Shown: in pieces, positions 22,286 through 32,669 of the stretch
How positions within the stretch are numbered: position 1 is the first letter of the stretch
How the letters are laid out: every line of letters begins with the position of its first letter
Source of the DNA: Chrysochromulina tobinii
Lineage: Eukaryota > Haptophyta > Prymnesiales > Chrysochromulinaceae
Direction of reading: 5' to 3'
Assembly (NCBI GenBank): GCA_001275005.1
Contig: JWZX01003229.1
Location: 1-58,709 of the forward strand
DNA length: 58,709 nt
The notes under the pieces: generated by a model
Databases searched by the model: none
Told to the model about the DNA's origin: nothing
What the model saw: only the letters and a program-made list of their open reading frames with translations
Translations under genes and position numbers: made by a program

Positions 22286-25200
22286 TTAGGCCACTGGGCC
22301 CTCCCCCGGTCCCCATGGCACCCATCGGACGCGGCACACCTCCTTGTTTCGGTTCGCGCTCTCGAGCTTCTTGCGTTGTGCCTCCTTGCGCATCTTCTCG
22401 AAAGGTTTATCCGAGCCGTAGTTGTAAAAGATCTCTTCGCCGCAGCGGATAGTACGTGTGGCAAAGAGGATGGCGCGCATCGGGGCCAGGTCGCAGAGCG
22501 CCTTGTTCACCCCTTGGCGCTTCCGAAACTCGAGGCGCGAGTTGTACCGTTTCGGATCCCGGGGGTCATTCGCCATCGAGGCGGCACCCTCATGCCACTC
22601 GGGAGCCTCTTCTGGGGGGAAGTACCTGATGAGGGAGGCCATCAGAGCGCCATCAGAGGCACACAGGCGCAACTACGCCCCCTCCGCCCCCAAGCGCCTG
22701 GGCTGTGATGAGGGAGGCAATCAGCATGCCATCAGAGGCGAGAAGGCAAGTACCGTCCCCAAGCGCCTGGGTTGTGCGGGTTGTTGCGGATGGCGTCGGC
22801 GTAGGGCTTGCCATCGATCAGCGCTCCGCCCGAGTTCGGGATGCGCAACACGTACCTGAAGGGGGGTCCGCGATCAGCGCTCATCAGCGCCCATCCGAGA
22901 CCATCCGTGGTCATCAGCGCTCATCAGTGGCCATCAGTGACCATCCGTGGTCATCAGCGCTCATCAGTGGCCATCAGCGTACGAGGTGTCGAGGTCATCA
23001 GAGGTCATCAGTGGCCATCAGCGTACGAGGTGTCGAGGTCATCCTCCTCGATCTGCTCACGGTAGAGGATGGGGCCTGCGTAGGAGGTGATCCGCTCCCC
23101 CAGAGTGAACTCACGACCCGCGTACAGCCCCAGACCCGCCTGTGGGCCTAGACTCGAAGGCATCACGAACACGGCGCGGTCCATCAGTGTACCCGCCACC
23201 TCATCCTCCTGCATGGGCAGCAGCGTCGAGAGCTGCGCGTCCTGCGCGCCGAGAGGAGCCAAGAGCGAGCCATCAGTGATCAATCAATGTGCAATCAGCG
23301 AGCCATCAGTGATCAATCAGTGATCAATCAATGTGCAATCAGTGTGCCATCTCAGAGAAACATCAGAGGGTGCATCAGAGGGTGCATCAGAGGGTTCATC
23401 AGCGGGTGCGAATCAGACCTGCTCGGCGACGAGCTTGGCACGGCGCGATGCGCGCGCTGCTGCGAGCAGCTTCGAGTCAAGTGCGTCATCCGCTGCTTCG
23501 TCCGAAAAGGTGCGCTGCGCCACTTGCTTGCCTCCCCGCTCGCAACGCAAGCACAGCGAAGGCTTGTTGTTGCCACTCTCCCACGCCGCTCGCGCGCGGT
23601 GCTTGCATCCCTTGTGGAACCACTTGGCGCAGCTCTCGCATTGGCGAGCTCCACCGTCGGTGCCTCCGCCGCCCCCGGCGCCCCCGGCGGCGCCCCCGGC
23701 GGCAGCAGCGGCGGCGGCGGCGGCGGCGGCGGCAGGTAAAGGGGCGGCAGCGGCGCTGCTGCTGCTGCTGCTGCTGCTGCTGAGTCCCCTCTTGTTGCCA
23801 GCCTTGGGGGCTGCGCCGTCGTGGGCGCTGCTGCTGAGTCCCCTCTTGTTGCCAGCCTTGGGGGCTGCGCCGTCGGCATCGGCGCCCACGATGGCGCCCT
23901 TGGGCCCACTGCTGCCGCTCCTCTCGAGGTCGCCGTTACATGGGCACGACCATTCGCGCTTGATCAGCTTGTTCGGGTGATTCGCGCACCTGCATGCAAT
24001 GAGGGAGGCCATCAGCATGCAATGAGGGAGGCCATCAGCATGCAATGAGGGAGGCCATCAGCATGCAATGAGGGAGGCCATCAGCATGCAATGAGGGAGG
24101 CCATCAGCATGCAATGGGAGAGGCCATCAGCATGCAATGAGGGAGGCCATCAGCATGCAATGAGGGAGGCCATCAGCATGCAATGAGGGAGGCGATCAGC
24201 ATGCAATGAGGGAGGCGATCAGCATGCAATGAGGGAGGCCATCAGCATGCAATGAGGGAGGCCATCCGCATGCAATGAGGGAGGCCATCAGCATGCAATG
24301 AGGGAGGCGATCCGCTTGTTGGGGGGCGTCGCGCACGCACCGTTTGCCGTGCACGGTGGCGCTGCTCTCGTCCTCAAACGCGCGGCTGCAGAAGCGGCAA
24401 CTCCACACGAACCGTCCAGCATCCGAATGGTAGCCTTGCTCCTGCAGCCGCTTGGACTCGCACTGGATGCACATGTAGAGACGCTTGTCGCGCATGCGCA
24501 CGAGGTCGTCCCGGCCGTAATCGAGCCGCTCGCAGCGCGCGTGGAACCATCGGTCACAGGCCGCACACGGCAAGGCGAAGTAGTTGCCCGACAGGTGGCC
24601 CGCGCACACGCATCCCCACGAGGTGAGGCCGCGCGCCGTGTTGAGCTTCTCGAGCTTCTCCGACTCGCGCGAGGCCATCACCTGGTTCGCGGCGCGGTCG
24701 TCTCGTCCCTTAGGAAGGAAGTCGCGCAGCAGCATGAGCTGGCGTGACACCTTGAGAGGGAGTGCCGCCGCGGCGACGGATGTCGCCCCGCCGAGAGCGC
24801 ACACGCCGCTGCTGAGCGCCAGCCCCGCGGCGGCGGCGGCCGATTTGCCGCCGCCGCCGCATGCGGTGGCGGTGATCGCGGCCGCGGCGGCGAGACCTTC
24901 AGGGCCGAGGCCCTCCGCTGCCCCCGGGAAGACGTCGTCCACGGCAGCCATGGGCGCCCCCGGGAGTGGTTTCGTCACTTGAGTGACGACACCACAATGA
25001 CGAAACCCGTCCACGTCGTCCACCGCTGCCGTGAGCGCCCACCCTGGCGCACCGATGCCGCCTCCGACCGAGACAGCCACCGATGCGCCCGAGACGGCGC
25101 TGCTCCTTGCCTCGAGCTGCGTGCTCGCGCCGAGCTCGCTCGGCAGATCGTTGCTCGTCATCAGGCGCACCTGATGAGGGAGGCAATCATGGGTCATCCG

Positions 25201-25469
25201 TGGTCATCCGTGGTCATCAGTGGTCATCAGAGGCCATCAGAGCTTCTCGAGGCGCACCTCTGAATCATCAGCCTCGTCCTCGGGCGCGAGTGACGAAGCC
25301 GACGAGATCCCGGCCGACGCACCGCACGCTTCCATATTAGGGAGCACGTGGATCTCATCAGCTGCCAGATTAGGCGTCGTGGTCGACGCACCGCACACCG
25401 CACTGCTAGAGCCGCTGCCATTGCCGGCGGCCGCCTCTGCCTCCGCCTCCGCCTCCGCCTTCGCATCCT

Positions 25470-25503
<34 letters not shown>

Positions 25504-26667
25504 TACCGCCGCGCCAGCGAGGTCAAACCCAAATCCAGAGGGGATGGCGCTGTCCCGGGCGCCCCGAGAGGACATGGCGCTGTCCCGGGCGAGGTCAAAC
25601 CCGAATCCGCTGAGCCCGCAGAGGCTCGCGCCGTACTGGGCACCGAGGCTCGCCCCGCCGTTGAGGCTGCCCAGTACGGCGCCACCTCGGCCGAGCTCCG
25701 CACCGCCGGCATGCATCATCTCGCCCCCGAGCTCGCATCTCGTCCCCGAGCTCAGGCTCATCTCGCCCTCGAGATCGCATGGGTCGCATCCCGTGAGCAC
25801 CCCCGCGCCCCGCGGCCAGAACTCGTCCCTAATATGGAAATCGCCCTCGTCGCTCATCGGGAGCGGCATGCGCCCATCGAGCCGCTCGGCCTCTTCCATA
25901 TTAGGGAGCGGCACGCGCCCATCGAGCCGCTCGCCCGCCGTCGACGCGTTGCTGCTCGCGCCAGAGCCGCTCGCGCCGCCGCCGCCGCCGCCGCCACAGC
26001 CGCCGCCGCCGCCGCCGCTGCCCAGGCCGTGTTGGCTCTGGGCTAGAGCTTGGGCGAGCATGTGCTGCTCGTCGAGCAGGGCGGCGAGCGTCCAGTCGGG
26101 CTCGCCGTGCGAGCGAGTGCCGCTGCGTCCGCCCACGCGGTGCACCGCCTCCATCGCTTCAGGCTTCACACGTGGCATCCGTGGCTGCTTGGGCCGGCTC
26201 GCCGCTGCGGCCGCCTTGGGCGGCTTGGGCGGCTTGGGCGGCTTGGGCGGCTTGGGTGGCTTGGGCGGCTGGGGCGGCTGGGGCGCCGGTGCGGTCGCCT
26301 CTGAGCTTGTGTCGGAGCTCGAGGGCATGTCGGCGCCCTCGGTGTCGGCGCCGCCGGCCATCGTGGCCTCGTGCTCCGCCGCCGGTGGCCGGCTGGCCTT
26401 GGCCTTGGGCTGCAGGCCGGCCTTCAAGCGTGCCTGCTCAGCTAGCTTACGCGGATTGTCCGCGGGTGCGGCCTCGTAGACACGAGGCCGCTTGCGCTCA
26501 CGTCCGCCTGCGGCGGCAGCCTCCGCCGGCTTGCACAGGCCCGAGTGCAACCGGAAGAGCTGGCAGCCCCACAGGCCGCAGACATCGGGAAAGCCGTCGG
26601 CGCGCAGAGGAATGCCCGGGTGTGTGATGGCGTAATTCGCCGGTGCTTCTAGAACCTCGCCCTCCAT
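22286..26667 (-). CDS. PHD-finger / SET-domain protein (putative histone lysine methyltransferase)
   Basis: Six exons: 26667-25258, 25170-24341, 23989-23419, 23241-23027, 22855-22754, 22625-22286; 1,155 residues. All joins keep frame. Domains: disordered Pro/Ala/Gly-rich N-terminus (with a PPK repeat); PHD-like finger ~654-704 (WGCVCAG...CAACDRWFH..C...CIQC); a C2H2-type finger ~723-750 split by intron 2; second Cys/His finger ~862-895 (CESCAKWFHKGC...CLRC); SET domain ~955-1130 beginning GLGLYAGREFTLGERITSYAG and ending ILFATRTIRCGEEIFYNYG. The usual NHSCxPN cofactor motif is replaced by SMANDPRDPKRYNSR, a change seen in some algal and protist SET proteins. Likely nuclear chromatin modifier. 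The ATG at 26667 is confirmed on sequence. Confidence 0.88.
22626..22753 (-). repeat. SET-gene intron 5 (128 nt)
   Basis: CG|GTACTT to CATCAG|GTACTT, phase 2. It carries CTGATG units and two copies of the GCCTCCCTCATCA cassette. It also holds an altered copy of the upstream exon end (CCCAGGCGCTTGGGG). Confidence 0.9.
22856..23026 (-). repeat. SET-gene intron 4 (171 nt)
   Basis: TC|GTACGC to TTCAG|GTACGT, phase 2. Decamers CTGATGGCCA and CTGATGAGCG fill it. The donor region CGACACCTCGTACGCTGATG is repeated inside the intron, giving a second potential donor. Confidence 0.9.
23242..23418 (-). repeat. SET-gene intron 3 (177 nt)
   Basis: CAG|GTCTGA to GCGCAG|GAC, phase 0. It contains CTCTGATGCACC repeats and two copies of a TTGATCACTGATGGCTCGCT block. 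Two other in-phase CAGs lie a few codons downstream, so the exact acceptor is less certain. Confidence 0.7.
23990..24340 (-). repeat. SET-gene intron 2: 14 copies of a 23-nt repeat
   Basis: 351 nt, CG|GTGCGT to GCATGCAG|GTGCGC, phase 2. Positions 23993-24314 are 14 head-to-tail copies of a 23-nt unit (plus-strand core CATGCAATGAGGGAGGCCAT) with few substitutions. The splice joins GKRC to ANHPNKL within a zinc finger. Confidence 0.93.
25171..25257 (-). repeat. SET-gene intron 1 (87 nt)
   Basis: GAG|GTGCGCCT to CATCAG|GTGCGCCT, phase 0. The same AGGTGCGCCT lies at both junctions. Inside are CTGATG/CGGATG decamers and the GATTGCCTCCCTCATCAG cassette. Confidence 0.92.
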
Positions 26668-26798
26668 GGAAGCAGACGAACCTTTTCGGCGCGAAGCGGC
26701 GGAGCGGCTTCTTGGGCGCGCGTGCTCGATGTCATTTCATCGTGGAGCTTCTACAATCTACCTAGAACAATTGACATTCGGAACCCGGATCGAGCTGC

Positions 26799-29316
26799 AT
26801 GCATTGCCCAAGTTTTATCCACTGCCCTGAAAGCACTCACCTAGACCGTCTTTCAACATTTCATCCTGAACGACGCATGACCACCCTTTTTGCTACTCGT
26901 ACTGACTTGATGACCCGCCGGAATATCCTGCCATTCGCACCCAACGTGACCTTGCGCAACACGCGCTGGCCTGAGACGACGCCGTGGGAGCAGATCTGCT
27001 CCGAGCGACGGGCAATGCCCAGCAGCAACTTCGCCGGTGGCAGCAGTCGGCAACGGCATCACGAGACGAAGCTGCTTCGGTTGTTGGCATCCGGCGCTCC
27101 GCTCGTGGACGGCGAGCATGCGGTCCTCGCCTTTGCCGACCGGCTCAGGCGCGACCTAGGCGCGCGCGGCGTGCTGTGCGATGGAGCACAGCCGTGTGCC
27201 GTGAGCGTGCACACGGACGGCGACAACGGCAATGTGACGGCCGAGATCTGCTTGCCGCGGCTCTCGAGCGCGGCCCGGCGCGCCGTGCTTTGCGAGCCAT
27301 ACGGCGAAATGTGGCAGCAGCTCGGTGGCGAGGTGGACCTCTTCGACGGCCGCCGCTCGCGCTATAAGGCCGGCTGGAAGGGCGACAAGCAATTCACAGG
27401 CGACCTCACCGGAGCTTTCGACCGCCCAGCGTGCGCGAGCTTCGAGCTGCGCCGACTCGCGCGCTGGTGGACGGCGCTGCGCACGATGACGCCTTTTGTG
27501 AACGCGAGCCAGCTTCAGCGCGGCCCCAGGGCCAACGGCAAGCTCTCGACCGGCTGGCCTCTGCGCGGGAAGCAATCGAAGGGCGCAGCCGCCTCTGCCG
27601 AGAAGCAAAGCAGTGACCAGGCGAGGAGCTCTGCGAGGAGCTCTGCGAGGAGCCCTCGAGCATGGGATTGGATGGGATTGCAGATTGGATGGGATTGCAT
27701 CTCATTTTGCAGACTGGATGGGATTGCAGATTGGATGGGATTGCATCTCATTTTGCAGAGCCCTCGTCCCATCGAGCTCGCCGCTGATGGGCGCTGATGG
27801 GCACTGATGGGCAACGGGCGCTGATGACGATGGATTGCCGTTGATGTGAGCGCTGAGTGTGACCCCCACTCTCTATCAGGCGAGAGCCCGTGAGTTTGCA
27901 CAGTGGCTCCGCTCCGACTCGCCCTCGGCAGTGCGCGCGCGCGCGTACGGGCCCCAACACTTCCGAACGTGCGCGGTCGTCGGCAGCGGCCATGACCTGC
28001 GCTGCGGCGTGCCGCGAGGAGCGGAGATCGACTCTCACGACGCCGTCTTTCGGAGCAATGCGGCACAGCACGGAGAGGCCATGGGTGGATTCGATTCGGC
28101 GCAGGCGCGCGCGCTGCGCAGGCAGCGGCTGCCCGAGAGCCAGGCAAGGGCACCCACTGATGCCCCCTGATTGCCCCCGAGTGCCTCCATGATTACGAAT
28201 AAATTACGACTTAATTACGACTGCTGACCGCTGAATGCGGCTGCCGGAGAGGCTGGCAGGCGGGCCGGCGCACCACGTTCCGGGTCAGCTGCCTCTACAA
28301 CGGGCGCGTCGAGCAACCCCGTGACGAACCTGACGAACTTGACGAACCTGAGCGAAAGTCCGTGCGAGAGTCGAAGGTGGATCATGACGAACCTGAGCGA
28401 GAGTCGAAGGTGTATCATCGGCAGTTGAAGCCCAACAGACGGCTTGCACCTGGCACCCCACAGCCATCTTCACAGCCATCTTCACGGCCATCAACGGCCA
28501 TCAATAGCAATGAGCTCGGGCCGAACAGAAAGCAAGGGGCTGGGGTGGACGCATCATCTCACGAGGGAGCGCCAGGGACGGTGTCAGGGGCGGCGTCAGG
28601 GGCAGCGTCGGGGGCGGCGTCAGGGGCGGCGTGGTCCGAGCAGTGCATTGTGCCGCGGCCGTGGTTTGAACAGCGATGGGGGCGTGAGGCCATGAGCAAC
28701 ACGCGCCACGTGTGCTGCGACCACACGCAGCTCCGCTCGTCCTACGACCTGAGCTCCCTCCAGGTGATGGCCGTTGATTGCCGTTGATTGCCGTTGATGA
28801 CGACCATACGCAGCTCCGCTCGTCCTACGACCTGAGCTCCCTCCAGGTGATGGCCGTTGATTGCCGTTGATTGCCGTTGATTGCATGCAGGCGCTCGAGC
28901 GGGAGCGGTCTGCGCGCCATTGATTGCCGTTGATTGCCGTTGATTGCATGCAGGCGCTCGAGCGGGAGCAATCTGCGCGCTTCCTCTTCTTCCTGGGCGC
29001 CGTGTCGGGCGACGAGTCCATCGACGCGATGCTCGCCGGCTCCGGTGGCAATGCACTCCACGCCGCCCTCAGCCTGTGCGCCGCCGTCGATGTGTACGGT
29101 AGCGGGCTGCACAGCCGCGGCGTCGGCCACGACAAGATCTATGCGCATGCGTACGACGAGCGCGTCGGCCATTGCCTCGTGCCAGGCTCGCGCCCTTACC
29201 GTTTCGGGAAGCTCAAGGGCATCCTCGGGTTCGTCAAATGGCGCAAGGACCGCGTCCGTACCGAGATGCTGCTGCACGTGCTGCATGCGCTCGGCGTCGT
29301 GCGCTGGGTGCAGTGA
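26799..29316 (+). CDS. Sialyltransferase-like glycosyltransferase (GT29 family)
   Basis: Four exons: 26799-27620, 27880-28143, 28260-28763, 28954-29316; 650 residues if the ATG at 26799 is used (the next ATG is at 26877). The L-sialylmotif reads CAVVGSGHDLRCGVPRGAEI then DSHDAVFRSN (~305-335), followed across intron 2 by GRRTTFRVSCLY. The S-motif is GGNALHAALSLCAAVDVYGS (~561-580), with a VS-like HDKIYAHAYDE behind it. GT29 enzymes transfer sialic-acid-type sugars from CMP donors in the Golgi. Oddly, no signal anchor is visible in the ~270-residue N-terminal region, and the 131 bp to the divergent SET gene leave little room for an upstream exon. The sugar transferred in an alga may be Kdo or a related acid rather than sialic acid. 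Two introns use GC donors. Confidence 0.82.
27621..27879 (+). repeat. Sialyltransferase intron 1 (259 nt, GC-AG)
   Basis: CAG|GCGAGG to TATCAG|GCGAGA, phase 0: CAGGCGAG lies at both junctions. Inside are GAGGAGCTCTGC triplets, a duplicated GATTGGATGGGATTGC block, and CTGATGGGCG/CTGATGGGCA decamers. Confidence 0.85.
28144..28259 (+). other. Sialyltransferase intron 2 (116 nt, GC-AG)
   Basis: CAG|GCAAGG to GGCAG|GCGGGC, phase 0. It joins the L-motif exon to GRRTTFRVS, which matches the conserved G-x-x-TT block after the L-motif. It contains CTGATGCC, TGATTGCC and ATTACGAC repeats. Confidence 0.85.
28764..28953 (+). repeat. Sialyltransferase intron 3 with copies of both flanking exon ends
   Basis: CCAG|GTGATG to GCATGCAG|GCGCTC, phase 0, 190 nt. 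Inside it are a ~45-nt near copy of the upstream exon end (ending CTGAGCTCCCTCCAG|GTGATGG), three GATTGCCGTT tracts, and a copy of the acceptor plus the first ~25 nt of the next exon. Using that inner acceptor would give a stop after ten codons, so the last one is the working site. Confidence 0.88.
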
Positions 29317-29667
29317 AGGCCTCAGGTGTGACGTGCGAGGCCCCAGCTGAGGGCGAGGCGGAGTATACCTCGCGTAGGCGGAGGGGTGCGCTGAAGATGC
29401 GGGGAATGGATGCATTCATTCATTGATCTTCGACGGAATACATAGTATGAAATACCGTTCTCCAATTGCATTCTCCAATCACGTCAGCGGGATGCATGCG
29501 CATGAGGCTTGATCGAGGGTTGTGTTGAGCGAGAGTGGGATGTGGGTGGCTGCGTCTACTCGACTTGACTTGACTCCTGTTCACACCCAAATTTGCATCC
29601 GCCCAAGACAGCGCGTGTTGGCATTGGTGTGGAGGCTCTCTCCTCTCGTCGCTCCGCCCGAGACGCG
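29317..29667. other. Intergenic between two plus-strand genes
   Basis: 351 bp with the sialyltransferase 3' flank and the promoter of the next gene. No motif or gene is recognised. Confidence 0.4.
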
Positions 29668-30261
29668 ATGTACAGCAAGTTCGACGGCATCGGCGACGGT
29701 GAAAACGATGGCAGCGCAACCGCCACCGCACCGCTAGCGCCGACGCGCGACGACTTTGCCAAGAAGCTTCAGAGTATGCAAGCGCAGGCGCAAGGTGGCA
29801 ACCTGTCCGTCACCGAGATCATGGCGCAGATGAAGGCGCTGCCCGCTGAGGCGAAGATGAAGCTCATGGAGCAGCTCGGCCCCCTCGCGGCATCGCTGCA
29901 GCCCAAGAGCAGCGCGGTGCCAGACTCGCCGAACACTGCGTCAGCAGCTGAGTTTGCTTCTAGGCTCGCGTCAGAGAAGTCAGCGTTTGCTATGCCCAAA
30001 GCCCTCGAACGCGAGCAGGAGATGCGCGAAGAGCAGCAGAGCCTGCAGCTAGTGAAGAGCCGAATCATCGTCTCGGGGTTGGTGGCTCGGCCGGAGCTCA
30101 ATGGCAGAGTCGGCACGATCACAGCTTGGATCGGCGCCAAGGGGCGGTTCGCTGTGAAGCTTGAGGGCGTGAACGAGCCGGTGCTGCTCAAGCGGCTCAA
30201 TTTGGTAACGACGGACGAGCTGGCCACGAAGAAGATTGAAGGATGCGTTACGCGAGGTTGA
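29668..30261 (+). CDS. Small conserved-motif protein of unknown function
   Basis: 197 residues, ATG at 29668. An apparent longer start at 29593 is TTG. It starts MYSKFDGIGDGEND, has a charged alpha-helical middle (~40-130) with a Met/Lys/Glu-rich block, and ends in a ~45-residue segment with VARPELNGRVGTITAWIGAK and GRFAVKLEGV...LKRLNLV. That pattern (xxRPELNGxxGxVxxxxxxxGRxxV...LKxxNL) is an SH3-like fold element widespread in algal and protist proteins next to MYND, ankyrin or chaperone domains. No signal or membrane segment is seen, and it is intronless. Function unknown. Confidence 0.8.
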   Translation: MYSKFDGIGDGENDGSATATAPLAPTRDDFAKKLQSMQAQAQGGNLSVTEIMAQMKALPAEAKMKLMEQLGPLAASLQPKSSAVPDSPNTASAAEFASRLASEKSAFAMPKALEREQEMREEQQSLQLVKSRIIVSGLVARPELNGRVGTITAWIGAKGRFAVKLEGVNEPVLLKRLNLVTTDELATKKIEGCVTRG

Positions 30262-30662
30262 AGTCCAGCATCCTATCACGCGAGCCCGTAGACCTTGCGT
30301 CGGCTGTGCACACACCTTAGGCGCTTAGGCCGGGGGGCCCGCGCGACCCCCACGACTCCTTGCATGTAGGCACACACAGGACACACTGTGAGCCCCGCCG
30401 GCCAGGAGCGAAGGCACAGATAGAGCGGGGGTCATACTCTAATTAGTTTTTGCAGCAATCGATCCTAAGAACATGCACGGGCTCTGTCGCACGCGCCGGG
30501 TTGTGATCACAGCGCCTCTTCCTCGCGCTCGCCTATCTACGCGAGAGTGACGCCGCACAAGCACCCATACACGATACAGTAGTCAGCGGCAGTGCAGAGC
30601 GAGGCCAAAGCCCAAAGTTACCCAAAGTGGTCGAGTGTCGTGTCGTGTTGTGAGATTCGTCA
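30262..30662. other. Convergent 3' region
   Basis: 401 bp between the stops of the small protein (+) and threonine ammonia-lyase (minus). No gene or repeat stands out. Confidence 0.4.
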
Positions 30663-32123
30663 TTACGATTGTGGGGCTGGGGCTGGCGGTGCTTTTAGAG
30701 CTTCGAGTACTTCTTTTTCGTCCTTGGTTTCGTTAATGCCGTCCAATTTGGCCGTTTCGTACCCCAGCCCGCGGAGGTGGCGGATGAGTTGTCGGTTGTG
30801 ATCGAAGCCCCGCGTCTCGAGGACCGCCTTGATCACTACCATGTCCACCGATGTGTGCAGCCACGCTCGCTCATGGAAGATGTCCTTCACACTCGCCCCC
30901 ATGCCGGCGATCGCCTTGGCGAGCTCGGCGATGCCGCCCGGCCGGTCGCTCACAGGTACGGTGAGCCGGATGAGGCGGCCGTCCGCCGCGAGGCCCCTCT
31001 CGATCACACGCCCCAGCACCGTGACATCGATGTTACCGCCGCACAGTGGAACAAGAACCTTTTTATCCTGGAGGTCCGAACGATCGAGGGCAGACGGCAC
31101 TCAGAGGGCACTCAGAGGGCACTCAGAAGGCTCTCGGCAGATGGCACTCGAATAGCACTCAGATGGCACTCCGAGGGCACTCCGATGGCACGCCGAGGGC
31201 ACTCAAATGGCCCTCACCTTCAGGTCCAAACGGTCGAGAGGACCTCCAGGGAGCATCGCCGCAAGACCGGCCGCGCCTCCTCCCTCGACGACCATCTTCT
31301 CGCCCTCGAGCAGCCGCAGCACGGCCAGGGCCACGGCCGCCTCGTCCACCGTCACTATCTCGTCCACCCAATGGCGTGCTACGGCGAAGGCATGTGCACC
31401 GACCTGTGGAACTGCCAAACCATCGGCGAGTGTCGGCATCACTGCCACGGGAACAGGATGGCCAGCCTCGAGCGCCGCGCTGTACGAGGCACAGCGCTTG
31501 GGCTCGACGCCGATCACCCGCAGCCCCGGCTGCATCGTCTTCATCGCGAGCGCGATGCCCGCGATGAGCCCTCCGCCGCCCACAGGCACAACGACAGCGT
31601 CGCAGTCGGGTACCTGCTCGAGCATCTCCATGCCAAGCGTGCCGGTGCCCGCGATGATCTCGGGATCGTCGTAACCATTGATGTAGCGCAGGTCGCCGTA
31701 CACCTCGAGCGCGTGCTGCTTCGACTCGCCAATGTGCGCACCGTGAATGACAACGTTCGCTCCAAAGAGCCGGCACTTGTCGACCTTGGCCATCGGCGCC
31801 ACAGTCGGCATCACGACCGTCACCGGGATGCCGAGCTGCACGCCGTGCCACGTGAGCGCAAGCGCATGGTTGCCCGCCGACGCCGCCACCACGCCACGCC
31901 GCCGAGCCTCGCCATCCAGGCTGAGCAGGGCGTTCCTTGCACCCCTTTCCTTGAAGGAGCCCGTGAACTGCTGCTGCTCCAGCTTGAAGTGCACATGCGA
32001 CCCGGTGATCTCCGAGAGCCAGTGCGAGCGCTGGCAGCTGGTGCGCACGATCCCACCTCGAATGCGGTGCATCGCCGCCGCGACGTGCTCGAAGCGCACA
32101 CAGTCATAGGACGGCAGCTTCAT
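30663..32123 (-). CDS. Threonine ammonia-lyase (threonine dehydratase) with ACT domain
   Basis: PLP enzyme converting threonine to 2-oxobutanoate and ammonia, the entry to isoleucine synthesis or threonine breakdown. Two exons, 32123-31218 and 31067-30663, 436 residues. The PLP lysine is Lys58 in TGSFKERGARNALL. SAGNHALALTWHG and the phosphate-binding loop PVGGGGLIAGIA are present, and exon 2 opens with VLVPLCGGNIDVTVLGRVIE, the end of the fold-type II domain. A C-terminal ACT domain (RLTVPVSDRPGGIAELAKAI) follows, with the layout of the short bacterial-type catabolic/anabolic enzyme. ACT domains usually give allosteric control by amino acids. ATG at 32123. No clear transit peptide is visible, so a cytosolic location is likely. 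The intron is phase 0 (AAG|GTGAGG...CCAG|GAT). Confidence 0.94.
31068..31217 (-). repeat. Threonine ammonia-lyase intron (150 nt)
   Basis: The sense strand carries repeats of CTCTGAGTGCC / CGGAGTGCCATC. The last ~21 nt before the acceptor (CTCGATCGTTCGGACCTCCAG, split here as CTCGATCGTT and CGGACCTCCAG) mirror the end of exon 1 (CTCGACCGTT, TGGACCTGAAG) with four changes. Confidence 0.9.
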
Positions 32124-32669
32124 TCGGGAAGCGGCAGACGCAGGCAGAGGGTGTGCAGGGTACCGTAGGAATACTTGATTGACGAATCTTCATTCCCATA
32201 TTCAAATTTATGTCAAGTCATCTCCATCAACTCCACCTCCAACATCCCACTATCACCTGCTGGCTTCCGGAGCACACGATAGGCTTACGTCTGGTTGTCC
32301 GCTGTTTATGTAACATGTAACGACTTGACTTGTCCCCAAAAATAAACTTTTCACGTACATGTTCAAGCCGCACGCGGGAACAGAAATGCGTACGAGATTT
32401 TCAGCACCGTCTCCGAGTTAATTGCGATTTGCGAAAAGGCGTTTCGTTTCTTTTTCCAGCTCCCTGTTTATCTTCTTCGAAGTCCGCAGGGTTCAGATAC
32501 CCGCGTGCCTGCCCGTGCGAGCGAAGAGCCGCCTGTCGGGCACTCCTGCTTCGTCCATTGCGAAGTTGAATTCGCGACGGAAGATTGTACTGGGAGGGTC
32601 GATCGAAGCGGATCCGGAAGCCGCCACAGGTGACCTACTGGGTAAGTTTTGTGGTGCTCAGTTGTAAAG
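32124..32669. promoter_or_regulatory. Divergent promoter region
   Basis: 546 bp, A/T-richer than the genes, between head-to-head starts of threonine ammonia-lyase (minus) and the LRR/TIG gene (+). It includes a doubled TGTAAC (ATGTAACATGTAACG) near 32308-32322. No known motif. Confidence 0.35.

Noticed and set aside
23993-24314. Regular 23-nt direct repeats resembling a CRISPR array
   Set aside because: There are no spacers between units, the units are contiguous, and the array lies within a eukaryotic intron with flanking coding exons.
28891-28920. First GCATGCAG acceptor before sialyltransferase exon 4
   Set aside because: Reading from it gives a stop after ten codons. The second acceptor (exon from 28954) leads into the S-motif.
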